Assembly: GCA_017477435.1 (NCBI GenBank)
Contig: JAFUVV010000033.1
Coordinates: 1 to 47,449, forward strand
DNA length: 47,449 bases
Origin: Prevotella sp.
GTDB lineage: Bacteria; Bacteroidota; Bacteroidia; Bacteroidales; Bacteroidaceae
Direction: 5' to 3'
In this document: positions 16,446 through 24,015 of the stretch, in pieces
Layout of the letters: the number at the start of each line of letters is the position of its first letter
Position numbering within the stretch: the stretch's first letter is position 1
Notes under the pieces: generated by a model
Database searches by the model: none
What the model saw: only the letters and a program-made list of their open reading frames with translations
What the model was told of the DNA's origin: nothing
Made by a program: the position numbers and the translations under genes

Positions 16446-17888
16446 CTATTCTGTGGTGTTGGTGATATTATCCAGTTTTCCGTCCTGCTTTAGTTTCTCG
16501 ACGTATTTGTCGATCTTTACCATTTCCCTGGGGATGTCGATACGCTGCGGACAGTGCGGCACGCATTGCCCGCATCCTATGCAGTGGCTGGCCTGACGCA
16601 GGCGTGGCACGCTGCAGTCGTAGCCGATGAGGAAGGCTCGGCGCTGGCGGCTGTACTCCTCGTCCTGACGGTCTTTGGCGATGTTTCCTTCCTTTATGCA
16701 CTTGTTGTAGTGCACGAAGATTGAGGGAATGTCTATTCCATATGGGCACGGCATGCAGTAGTTGCACTCGTTGCAGGGGATGGTGTTCAGGTCGTAGATG
16801 TCGCGTGCGATGTCCATGAAGAACTCGTTTTCGTCGTCGTTGATGGGGTGGAGCGGGGCATAGGTGCGAATGTTCTCCACGAGGTGTTCCATGTAGGTCA
16901 TTCCGCTGAGCACGGTGAGCACGCCTTCTGGTGTTCCTGCGAATCTGAAGGCCCATGCTGCGACGGTGCTCTCGTGGTCTCTGCGCTTCATTTTCCTTAC
17001 GATATTGTCGGGCACGTTTGCCAGTCGTCCGCCGAGCAGCGGTTCCATGATGACGGCGGGTATGCCGCGTTTGTGGAGCTCGCCGTAGAGGTAGACGGCA
17101 TCGGTGTTGCGGGAATTGATCTCGTTGGCGTATTCCCAGTCGAGATAGTTGAGCTCTATCTGCACGAAGTCCCAGTGGTAGCGCCCTTCGTCGTGCCATT
17201 TCAGCAGCATGTCGAACACTTTCACGTCGCCGTGGTATGAGAATCCGAGGTTGCGTATACGGCCTTTTTTCTTCTGTTCGACGAGCCAGTCGAGGATGCC
17301 GTTGTCTATGTAGCGTGCGTTGAATGCCTCCATTCCGTCGAGGTTCTGGCCTTTTGAGTCCTGCGCTCCCATTCCGATGCCGTGCATGAGGAGGTAGTCG
17401 ATGTAGTCCACCTGCAGTTCTTTGAGCGAGTTTTCGAACATTTCTATCGACGCCTCCCGCGGCCACGACTGCGGAGCGAAGTTGCTCATTTTCGTGGCGA
17501 TGAAGTATTTGTCTCTGGGGTGTCGGCTTAGTGCTATTCCCGTGGCGTGCTCGGAGCGTCCCTGACAGTAGGCCGGGCTTGTGTCGAAATAGTTCACTCC
17601 GTGGTCTATGGCATAGTCCACCTGGCGGTTTACCATCTCCTGGTCGATGCCGGCCTCGGGGTTTTCGCGTCCCGATCCTCCCCCTTCCACGGGCAGACGC
17701 ATCATTCCGTAGCCGAGGAGCGACACGCGGTCGTGGGTATTTGGGTTTTCGCGCATGGTCATCTTGTCCTTCGGGGGCTCGGCGGCGTTGCCGTCATTGC
17801 TGTTCCCCTTTCCTGTGCATGCTGCAAGCAGTGCCGACGAGCCGATGGCACCGCTTCCTATCGATTTGAAAAACTCTCTTCTCTTCAT
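16446..17888 (-). CDS. Ferredoxin-type aldo/keto reductase with Tat/lipobox N-terminus
   Basis: 480 residues. The N-terminus MKRREFFKSIGSG carries a twin-arginine-like motif and is followed by a lipobox (LLAAC), so export by Tat and lipid attachment is plausible. Residues about 50-330 are an aldo/keto reductase barrel (GYGMMRLPV, DYAIDHGVNYFDTSPAY, YIDYLLMHGIG, LGFSYHG). The C-terminus binds Fe-S: CNECNYCMPCPYGIDIP and CIGCGQCVPHCPQRIDIP, eight cysteines for one or two 4Fe-4S clusters. Electrons may therefore come from a ferredoxin instead of NAD(P)H. The polyferredoxin gene ends 5 bp upstream, a natural electron donor, so the two likely work together in a periplasmic reduction. The substrate is unknown. 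Confidence 0.85.
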   Translation of the reverse strand: MKRREFFKSIGSGAIGSSALLAACTGKGNSNDGNAAEPPKDKMTMRENPNTHDRVSLLGYGMMRLPVEGGGSGRENPEAGIDQEMVNRQVDYAIDHGVNYFDTSPAYCQGRSEHATGIALSRHPRDKYFIATKMSNFAPQSWPREASIEMFENSLKELQVDYIDYLLMHGIGMGAQDSKGQNLDGMEAFNARYIDNGILDWLVEQKKKGRIRNLGFSYHGDVKVFDMLLKWHDEGRYHWDFVQIELNYLDWEYANEINSRNTDAVYLYGELHKRGIPAVIMEPLLGGRLANVPDNIVRKMKRRDHESTVAAWAFRFAGTPEGVLTVLSGMTYMEHLVENIRTYAPLHPINDDENEFFMDIARDIYDLNTIPCNECNYCMPCPYGIDIPSIFVHYNKCIKEGNIAKDRQDEEYSRQRRAFLIGYDCSVPRLRQASHCIGCGQCVPHCPQRIDIPREMVKIDKYVEKLKQDGKLDNITNTTE

Positions 17889-17893
17889 GGGGG

Positions 17894-19399
17894 TTAGATT
17901 TGTTTATGTACTTCGTGTCCTTCTACGTAGATTGCGCTGAGCGGCCGCGCTGGGCAGAGATTCTCGCATGCTCCGCATCCTATGCAGCGTGTTTCGTCGA
18001 CGGTGGGTATCCATGCTCCGAGCTCATCGTCGGGGTCGAGTGGTACCATCTCTATTGCTCCCGTGGGGCAGTGGCGCTCGCAGTTGCCGCAGCTGACGCC
18101 ATCGGTGACGGGAATGCAGTTTTCGCGTATCCACACGGCGTGGCCTATCTGCGTGCTTACCTTCTCGGGCAGTGCTATTGGCTGTATTGCCCCTGCGGGA
18201 CACACTTCAGAGCAGCGGTTGCATTCTGGGCGGCAATATCCGCGCTCGTAGCTCATTGTGGGTTGCATGAACTTCTTCAGGTCGGTGGAAGGTCGCAGCA
18301 CTTCGTTGGGGCATTGTGCCACGCATAGCTGGCATGCCGTGCATCGTGTGGCCATGTTCTTTGCCGAGAGCGATCCTGGGGGAGTGACGGGCGTGGTGCG
18401 GTGTGGTGCCACTTTCTTCTCTATCGCCGCCAGTCCGCCGTCCACCTTCTGCTTCTCCTGTCCGATGGTTGCTGCTGTTGTGGCGATGGCAGCGCCCACG
18501 AGGAATGCGCGCCGGCCCTGGTCGGGAGTCTCGGCGGTGGGAGCGTCGGTGGCTTTGGTTTCGACAGGCTTTTTGGCGGCTTTCTTCCGTCGGCAGTAGT
18601 GGAGCGCGTCGAACTCGCACATCTCTAGACAATCGCCGCACACCACGCAGCGACTGTGGTCTACGCTCATCGCCTTGAAGTCGATGCACGCCGCTTTACA
18701 GTTGCGGGAGCATTTGCCGCACTTGCGGCATTTCTCCTCGTCGAACTTGATTTTCAGCCATGAGTTGCGCGAGAGGAAGCTGAGTATCGTGCCCACGGGG
18801 CAAATAGTGTTGCAGTATGTACGGCCGCCTCGCCATGCCATCACGGCGATGATGACAAACGTAGTCGCGGCGATGGCGAACGTCGGCAGGCTCTTTATCC
18901 ATACCTCTGTGGAGTAGAACGCGTAGCTGTCGAAGTGCTCGGCGATGGCTGCCAGCAGGTTGTTGCCGGCCTCATAGACGGGGCGCAGCAGGTTGGTCAC
19001 TATGCGGCCGTAGCTGCTATAAGGTGCCAGCAGGGCTACCACCGACCCTATCCCCGCAGCAAAAGCAACGATGAACACGGCCAGCACGCCGTATCGTGCC
19101 ACTCGCTTCTCTCGAGAATAGCGGTAGCGGTTCTTCTTCCGTCCCCATCCCTGCCATGCAATGATATCCTGCATGATGCCCAGCGGGCAGATAACGGAGC
19201 AGTAAATACGTCCGAAGATGAGTGTCAGCACTACGAGAGCGACTATCACCACGGCGTTGAGTGCCATCAGTGCAGGCAGGAACTGAATCTTCGCCACCCA
19301 TCCGAGCCACGTGTGAAGCGTGCCGGTGATGTCGAGAAAGAGCAGGGTGACAAGAGTAATCATCACCGTTGCAATCGCAATTCTTATTTTCCTTAGCAT
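17894..19399 (-). CDS. NapH-NapG-like fusion polyferredoxin
   Basis: 501 residues from the ATG at 19399. The frame stays open to 19681, but that extension crosses the promoter (19442-19449) and a palindrome array, so it is rejected. About four membrane segments fill residues 1-240, with two CxxxCP motifs (YCSVICPLG, YCNTICPVG) as in NapH/CcoG proteins. Then come CRKCGKCSRNC and CVVCGDCLEMC clusters, an internal RRAFLVGAAIATTAATIG segment that looks like a Tat signal, and four more CxxCxxC(x)nCP blocks (CTACQLCVAQC, CNRCSEVC, CGNCERHC, CIGCGACENLC). The order resembles NapH followed by NapG in one chain. It probably moves quinol electrons to the periplasm, perhaps to the adjacent Fe-S aldo/keto reductase. 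Confidence 0.82.
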   Translation of the reverse strand: MLRKIRIAIATVMITLVTLLFLDITGTLHTWLGWVAKIQFLPALMALNAVVIVALVVLTLIFGRIYCSVICPLGIMQDIIAWQGWGRKKNRYRYSREKRVARYGVLAVFIVAFAAGIGSVVALLAPYSSYGRIVTNLLRPVYEAGNNLLAAIAEHFDSYAFYSTEVWIKSLPTFAIAATTFVIIAVMAWRGGRTYCNTICPVGTILSFLSRNSWLKIKFDEEKCRKCGKCSRNCKAACIDFKAMSVDHSRCVVCGDCLEMCEFDALHYCRRKKAAKKPVETKATDAPTAETPDQGRRAFLVGAAIATTAATIGQEKQKVDGGLAAIEKKVAPHRTTPVTPPGSLSAKNMATRCTACQLCVAQCPNEVLRPSTDLKKFMQPTMSYERGYCRPECNRCSEVCPAGAIQPIALPEKVSTQIGHAVWIRENCIPVTDGVSCGNCERHCPTGAIEMVPLDPDDELGAWIPTVDETRCIGCGACENLCPARPLSAIYVEGHEVHKQI

Positions 19400-19441
19400 A
19401 ATATCTTTGTAAGATTTCGTTTGTTGAATCTCAAATCGTTG

Positions 19442-19449
19442 CAAATTTA
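19442..19449 (-). promoter_or_regulatory. -7 element for the polyferredoxin operon
   Basis: On the - strand the sequence reads TAAATTTG (TAnnTTTG), 42 bp before the ATG at 19399. No good TTTG is found at -33. It fixes the start downstream of the long open frame. Confidence 0.55.
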
Positions 19450-19540
19450 AGAAATAAAATTCTAATTCTGCGCATTTTCCAAGCCAAAACGGCGTTTTTC
19501 TACAAAAGACATGGCATTTTCTTCCGTTTGGCCTGCCGGC

Positions 19541-19625
19541 AGTACAAAGTCTTTGTACTCCCAGTACATGGGCTTTGTACTCCGAGTACATGGCTTTTGT
19601 ACTGCGAGTACATGGGCCTTGTACT
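19541..19625. repeat. 22-bp palindrome array, GTAC family, copy B (4 units)
   Basis: AGTACA-N7-TGTACT units start at 19541, 19563, 19585 and 19607. Centres: AAGTCTT, TGGGCTT, TGGCTTT, TGGGCCT. Located between the divergent polyferredoxin and acyl-CoA synthetase genes, upstream of both promoters. A CTGCCGGCAG palindrome overlaps its left edge. Confidence 0.97.
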
Positions 19626-19673
19626 GCAGCAAGGGGGAACTGCATGGAGCGCTTGTGGATTGTGTTTCTCTCA

Positions 19674-19866
19674 ACTTTCACTAACTTTTTCTTCGAAGAA
19701 GTTAGGCTTCGTCTTGGAAATAAAAATAAAATTCTTTGACTTTTATTTTGTTCTTCCCTCGGTTTGCACTAACTTTTGCTGGCGCTGAAGTTAGGATGCG
19801 TTTCGGCATAAAAAATAAAAAACTTTCGTTTTTATTTTGTTCTGCCCTCAACTTTCACTAACTTTG
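19674..19866 (+). repeat. Tandemly repeated promoter region (two full copies plus a partial copy)
   Basis: Landmark CACTAACTTT occurs at 19679, 19767 and 19857 (steps of 88 and 90 bp). The two full copies share CTAACTT...AAGTTAGG hairpin arms, an A-rich block (ATAAAAAATAAAA), then CTTT-N-TTTTATTTTGTTCT and CCCTC. Each TTTATTTTG supplies a TTTG box 19 bp before the next TAAC. Only the last copy has a consensus -7; the middle copy has one extra T. Confidence 0.85.
19836..19866 (+). promoter_or_regulatory. Consensus promoter of the acyl-CoA synthetase gene
   Basis: TTTG (19836-19839), 19-bp spacer, TAACTTTG (19859-19866): a full Bacteroidota sigma-70-type promoter. The ATG at 19883 lies 17 bp after the -7 box. 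Confidence 0.85.
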
Positions 19867-19882
19867 CAATATTACAAAAGAA

Positions 19883-21697
19883 ATGCTTATGAAGACCGTT
19901 AGCCATCTTTCGTCGATTGTACATGAGCAGGCCGACCGCTATGGGTCGCGCGAGGCTCTCATCTTCCGTTCCTTCGGTTCGCTGAAATGGAAGAGCGTGT
20001 CGTGGAAACAGTTCTCGATGCGAGTGAAACAAGTGTCGAATGCAATGCTGAACATCGGACTGAAGCCGCAAGACAATATCGCCGTGTTTGCGCAGAACTG
20101 CATACAGTATCTCTATACCGACTTTGGCGCCTACGGCATCCGCGTGGCCTCGATACCGTTCTACGCCACAAGCTCGGAGCAGCAGATACAGTTCATGATC
20201 AACGACGCGCAGGTGAGATTCCTTTTCGTAGGCGAACAGGAGCAGTATGACAAGGCGCAGAAGATATTCTCGCTGTGCCCCACGCTCGAGCGAATCATTA
20301 TCTTCGACCCGAGTGTGCGCATGAGTACCCACGACCCCAACTCGCTCTATTTCGAAGACTTCATCCGCCTGGGCGAGAATCTACCACGGCAGAGCGAGGT
20401 GGAGGAACTATATCGGCAGGCCAACGACGACGATATATGCAACATCCTCTACACGAGCGGCACCACAGGGGCAAGCAAGGGAGTGATACTCACCTACGGA
20501 CAGTATCGCGCCGCACACACGGCCAACCTGAAATGCGTGCCCATAACAGACAAGGACCGAGTGATCACGTTCCTCCCACTGACGCACATCTTCGAGCGCG
20601 GATGGTGCTACCTTTGTCTATATGCGGGCGCGCGAATAATACTGAACACCTATCCCCGAGAGATACAGCAGTCGATGCGCGAGACACACCCCACGTGCAT
20701 GTCGTCGGTGCCACGATTCTGGGAGAAACTCTACGTGGGCGTGAAAGACAAGATCGACAACTCCTCGGCCATGCAGCAGAAAATATTCCGCCATGCACTG
20801 GCAGTGGGACGGAAATACAATATAGAATACCTCAGCCACGGCCGGCGCCCGCCAATCGGACTCACCCTCGAATATAAGACGCTCAACAAATCGATACTGA
20901 GCCTGGTCAGAAAGCAGATAGGACTGGAGAACCCCAACTTCTTCCCCACCGCCGGCGCTACAGTGTCGCCAGAGGTGGAAGAGTTTGTCCACTCCATCGG
21001 ACTCTCGATGATCGTCGGCTACGGCCTGACGGAAAGCCTCGCCACGGTGTCATGCGACCACAAAGGAAAGCCGTTCACAGTAGGAAGCGTAGGACGGCCG
21101 ATAGAAGGCATTGAAATAAAGATAGGCGAGAACGACGAGATACTCCTCAAAGGCCCAACGATAACACGCGGATACTATAAGCGCGACGACGCCAACGCTG
21201 CAGCATTCGATGCCGACGGATTCTTCCATACAGGAGATGCAGGATATATGAAAGACGGAGAACTCTTCCTCAAAGAAAGAATCAAAGACCTCTTCAAAAC
21301 CTCCAACGGAAAATACATCGCACCACAGGCACTCGAAGCCATGCTCCTCGTCGATAAGTATATCGACCAGGTGAATATCGTTGCCGAAGAAAGAAAATTC
21401 GTCTCAGCACTCATCGTGCCCGACTTCCATCTGCTCGAAGAATATGCAGCCGACAACGGAATGAACTTCGAGTCGAACGAAGAAATGTGTGCAGACCCGA
21501 GAATCGAGAAGATGGTGATGGACCGCATAGACACCCTGCAGCAGTCGCTCGCACACTATGAGAAAGTGAAACGCATCACACTGATGCCCAAGCCATTCTC
21601 GATGGAAAACGGAGAACTGACAAATACGCTGAAACTGAAACGCTCCGTGGTGAACAAGAATTACAAGGAAATAATCGACAAGATGTATGAAGAGTAG
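19883..21697 (+). CDS. fadD: Long-chain acyl-CoA synthetase (AMP-forming)
   Basis: 604 residues of the ANL adenylating family. The phosphate-binding motif LYTSGTTGASKGV begins at residue 189, followed by FLPLTHIFERGW, the adenylate-binding VGYGLTES, the hinge GDAGYMKDGELFLKERIKDLFKTSNGKYIAP and a C-terminal lysine region. Length and motif style match Bacteroidota FadD-type enzymes that activate exogenous fatty acids as acyl-CoA. ATG 19883 or ATG 19889 could be the start; the difference is two residues. prfB begins 46 bp after its stop, in the same direction with no visible terminator, so they may be co-transcribed. The gene has its own consensus promoter behind repeated promoter-like copies. 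Confidence 0.9.
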   Translation: MLMKTVSHLSSIVHEQADRYGSREALIFRSFGSLKWKSVSWKQFSMRVKQVSNAMLNIGLKPQDNIAVFAQNCIQYLYTDFGAYGIRVASIPFYATSSEQQIQFMINDAQVRFLFVGEQEQYDKAQKIFSLCPTLERIIIFDPSVRMSTHDPNSLYFEDFIRLGENLPRQSEVEELYRQANDDDICNILYTSGTTGASKGVILTYGQYRAAHTANLKCVPITDKDRVITFLPLTHIFERGWCYLCLYAGARIILNTYPREIQQSMRETHPTCMSSVPRFWEKLYVGVKDKIDNSSAMQQKIFRHALAVGRKYNIEYLSHGRRPPIGLTLEYKTLNKSILSLVRKQIGLENPNFFPTAGATVSPEVEEFVHSIGLSMIVGYGLTESLATVSCDHKGKPFTVGSVGRPIEGIEIKIGENDEILLKGPTITRGYYKRDDANAAAFDADGFFHTGDAGYMKDGELFLKERIKDLFKTSNGKYIAPQALEAMLLVDKYIDQVNIVAEERKFVSALIVPDFHLLEEYAADNGMNFESNEEMCADPRIEKMVMDRIDTLQQSLAHYEKVKRITLMPKPFSMENGELTNTLKLKRSVVNKNYKEIIDKMYEE

Positions 21698-21743
21698 GAT
21701 ACTGCCGGAATAGGCAGCAACCCGAAAATCAGAAACATTATAT

Positions 21744-22871
21744 ATGATAACTTCAGACCAACTGAAAGACGTACTCGAAAGAGCAGATGCCCTCCACCGA
21801 TATCTGAACATTGAACAGAAACAGGTGGAATACGAAGAAGAACAACTGCGCACTCAGGCCCCCGACTTCTGGAACGACCCTGTGGAGGCCCAGCGGCAAA
21901 TGAAAAAAGTGAAGGGCATCGAGAAATGGCTGAAAGGCTATGCCGAAGTGAAAAGACTGGCCGAAGAACTGCGGCTGGCATTCGACTTCTATAAAGAAGA
22001 AATGGTCAGCGAGCAGGAAGTAGACACAGACTATGCACAGGCAATCAAGGCCATCGAAGACCTCGAACTGAAGAACATGCTCCGCCAGAAGGAAGACCCG
22101 ATGGAGTGTGTGATGAAAATCAACTCCGGCGCCGGAGGCACAGAAAGCCAAGACTGGGCACAGATGCTGCAGCGCATGTATATGCGATGGGCAGAAGCCC
22201 ATGGATACAAAGTGACCATCTCCGACCTGCAGGAAGGCGATGAGGCCGGAATAAAGAGCGTCACCATGCAGATAGTAGGCGGCGAATACGCCTATGGCTA
22301 CCTGAAGAGCGAGAATGGAGTGCACCGACTCGTGCGCGTCAGCCCGTTCAACGCCCAGGGAAAACGCATGACAAGCTTCGCAAGCGTCTTCGTCACACCG
22401 CTCGTCGACGACACCATAGAAGTGTATGTCGACCCCGCAAAACTCTCATGGGACACCTTCCGCTCGAGTGGAGCCGGAGGACAGAACGTGAACAAGGTGG
22501 AGTCGGGAGTGAGACTACGCTATTGGTACACCGACCCAGATACCGGCGAGGAAGAGGAAATACTCATCGAGAACACCGAGACACGCGATCAACCCAAAAA
22601 CAAAGAAAAGGCCCTCCTGCTCCTGAGATCGCAACTATACGACCGGGCAATGAAGAAAAGACTCGAAGCACAGGCAAAGATAGAAGCGGGAAAGAAAAAG
22701 ATAGAGTGGGGTAGTCAGATACGAAGCTACGTCTTCGACGACAGAAGAGTGAAAGACCATCGCACAAATTATCAGACTACCGATGTCGACGGAGTGATGA
22801 ACGGGAAGATAGACGATTTCATCAAAGCCTATCTGATGGAATTCCCCACCGTCGATGAAGAAGATAATTAA
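21744..22871 (+). CDS. prfB: Peptide chain release factor 2, without programmed frameshift
   Basis: 375 residues. The stop-codon reading tripeptide SPF (200-202, RVSPFNAQGKR) marks RF2, and the GGQ catalytic motif is at 245-247 (SSGAGGQNVNKVES). It recognises UGA and UAA and triggers peptide release on the ribosome. Many bacteria have an in-frame UGA near codon 25 (TAT CTT TGA C) that autoregulates RF2 through +1 frameshifting. Here the equivalent point (residues 20-22, TAT CTG AAC) is uninterrupted, so this gene is read straight through. The start ATG at 21744 gives MITSDQLKDVLERADALHRYL, aligned with the usual RF2 start. Confidence 0.96.
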   Translation: MITSDQLKDVLERADALHRYLNIEQKQVEYEEEQLRTQAPDFWNDPVEAQRQMKKVKGIEKWLKGYAEVKRLAEELRLAFDFYKEEMVSEQEVDTDYAQAIKAIEDLELKNMLRQKEDPMECVMKINSGAGGTESQDWAQMLQRMYMRWAEAHGYKVTISDLQEGDEAGIKSVTMQIVGGEYAYGYLKSENGVHRLVRVSPFNAQGKRMTSFASVFVTPLVDDTIEVYVDPAKLSWDTFRSSGAGGQNVNKVESGVRLRYWYTDPDTGEEEEILIENTETRDQPKNKEKALLLLRSQLYDRAMKKRLEAQAKIEAGKKKIEWGSQIRSYVFDDRRVKDHRTNYQTTDVDGVMNGKIDDFIKAYLMEFPTVDEEDN

Positions 22872-22954
22872 AAACAATAAGATAAACTAACCTAAGGCCC
22901 GCGCCCCAGTTGTGGCCGCCCCGCCGAAGGCAGGGAGAAAGTGAGGCAAAAGAT

Positions 22955-23086
22955 ATGAGTCAGAAAAGTAAAGTGAAAAAACAACTTCGCGAACAGAAGG
23001 AAGAACAGCAAGCAAAGAAGATAATCATGTGGATAGCAGTAGGATTGCTGGCCATCGCAGCATTCTTCCTCTTCTCAATGATGTAA
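22955..23086 (+). CDS. 43-residue single-span membrane peptide
   Basis: ATG 22955 to TAA 23084-23086 encodes a short protein with a charged N-terminus (MSQKSKVKKQLREQKEEQQ) and one hydrophobic segment of about 19 residues (IIMWIAVGLLAIAAFFLFS). GTGAGG lies a few bases upstream of the start. It is 83 bp after prfB and ends 2 bp before the CYTH gene's ATG, which argues that it is translated and that the CYTH gene starts at 23089. The topology is probably N-in, C-out. No family recognised; small membrane peptides like this often modulate a larger membrane complex. Confidence 0.6.
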   Translation: MSQKSKVKKQLREQKEEQQAKKIIMWIAVGLLAIAAFFLFSMM

Positions 23087-23088
23087 AA

Positions 23089-23589
23089 ATGAGCGGTCTT
23101 GAGATAGAACGCAAGTTCCTTGTAAAGAAAGGTGCCGACTACAAGAGCGTAGCGCGGTCGTGTAGCCATATCCGTCAAGGGTACATACCTGCCGAGGGAG
23201 CTACGGTCAGAGTGCGCACTCGCGACGACAAGGCTTTTCTCACGATAAAGAGCAAATCAAAAGACGGCGGTCTCTCCCGATATGAATTTGAGAAGGAGAT
23301 AACGCTGGAAGAAGCCGCGGAGCTGCTCAAACTTTGTCGCGGCGGAGTTGTAGACAAGCGTAGATACCTTGTCGAAGCAGGGAAACATACGTTTGAAGTC
23401 GATGAATTCTTCGGCGAGAACGAGGGTCTCGTGATGGCCGAAGTGGAGTTGTCGGCGGAGAATGAAACCTTCGAAAAGCCCGGTTTCATCGGGAAAGAAG
23501 TGACAGGCGACCGACGGTTCTATAATTCCCACCTTCTCAAGTACCCTTTCTCCATCTGGAAAGACAGCCTGCCAGAGGAATACCGATGA
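23089..23589 (+). CDS. CYTH-domain triphosphatase
   Basis: 166 residues. The N-terminal ExExK signature is EIERKFLV, and the tunnel-fold charged strands follow: VRVRTRDDKAFLTIKSK, RYEFEKEI, KRRYLVEAGKHTFEVDEFFGEN and VMAEVEL. These are the acidic and basic residues that bind metal and triphosphate in CYTH proteins. Bacterial relatives (CYTH-only, about 155-170 aa) hydrolyse tripolyphosphate or thiamine triphosphate; adenylate cyclase class IV is less likely. A longer frame from 23029 overlaps the small membrane-peptide gene, so the ATG at 23089 is preferred. Its last 53 bp overlap the convergent VanZ-like gene. Confidence 0.85.
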   Translation: MSGLEIERKFLVKKGADYKSVARSCSHIRQGYIPAEGATVRVRTRDDKAFLTIKSKSKDGGLSRYEFEKEITLEEAAELLKLCRGGVVDKRRYLVEAGKHTFEVDEFFGENEGLVMAEVELSAENETFEKPGFIGKEVTGDRRFYNSHLLKYPFSIWKDSLPEEYR

Positions 23590-23941
23590 AAGACGAAATT
23601 GCCGAACCGATACTGTCGGCAATCCAATCGAGCATTTCCCCGCTTCTATGCCCAAACGTCAAGTAGGCTTGGGCTAGTTCTGTCATTGCGCCCATCGCGA
23701 TGGGGAGAACGAGTGCCGCAATCGCAATCTTCTTCCATTCCATCGTCTTGTGGCGGTAGGAATACTCGGCAATGATCACTGCCGAGAGAATCATAAACAT
23801 CAGAGCATGTGTCCACTTGTCGCCAAGGCTGATGTGGCTTATCGGTGTCTCACCAATCGGAATCAGACAAATCACCCATATAGCAGCGGTTATAAAGCTG
23901 GAAAACGGATATAATTTAGCTATTTGAAAGAATTTTCTCAT
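23537..23941 (-). CDS. VanZ-like membrane protein
   Basis: 134 residues with four hydrophobic segments: FSSFITAAIWVICLIPIG, HALMFMILSAVIIAEYSY, IAIAALVLPIAMGAMTELAQAY and IGSAISSFIGIPLAG. The GDKWTHALMF and TELAQAYLTFGHRSGEMLDWIADSIG blocks are the conserved VanZ-family signature. VanZ is linked to low-level teicoplanin resistance in enterococci, but most homologues have no known function. A -7-like TATATTTG on this strand (complement of 23962-23969) lies 20 bp before the ATG. The 3' end overlaps the CYTH gene by 53 bp on the opposite strand, with no terminator between them. Confidence 0.82.
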   Translation of the reverse strand: MRKFFQIAKLYPFSSFITAAIWVICLIPIGETPISHISLGDKWTHALMFMILSAVIIAEYSYRHKTMEWKKIAIAALVLPIAMGAMTELAQAYLTFGHRSGEMLDWIADSIGSAISSFIGIPLAGCLSRWRKGT

Positions 23942-23961
23942 TTTTGCTTATAATTTGCGTG

Positions 23962-23989
23962 CAAATATAAGTATTATTTTATAATTTTG
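23962..23989. promoter_or_regulatory. Divergent -7 elements for the VanZ-like and first symporter genes
   Basis: TATATTTG on the - strand (23962-23969) faces the VanZ-like gene and TAATTTTG on the + strand (23982-23989) faces the symporter gene starting at 24016. The best TTTG for the + promoter (23954-23957) is 24 bp away, so its spacing is not ideal. Confidence 0.5.
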
Positions 23990-24015
23990 CAGAAGTTTTT
24001 TCGAAAAATAATCAA

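Noticed and set aside
19400-19681. N-terminal extension of the polyferredoxin frame
   Set aside because: It would read through the -7 element at 19442-19449 and through palindrome array B; the ATG at 19399 starts a proper membrane segment.
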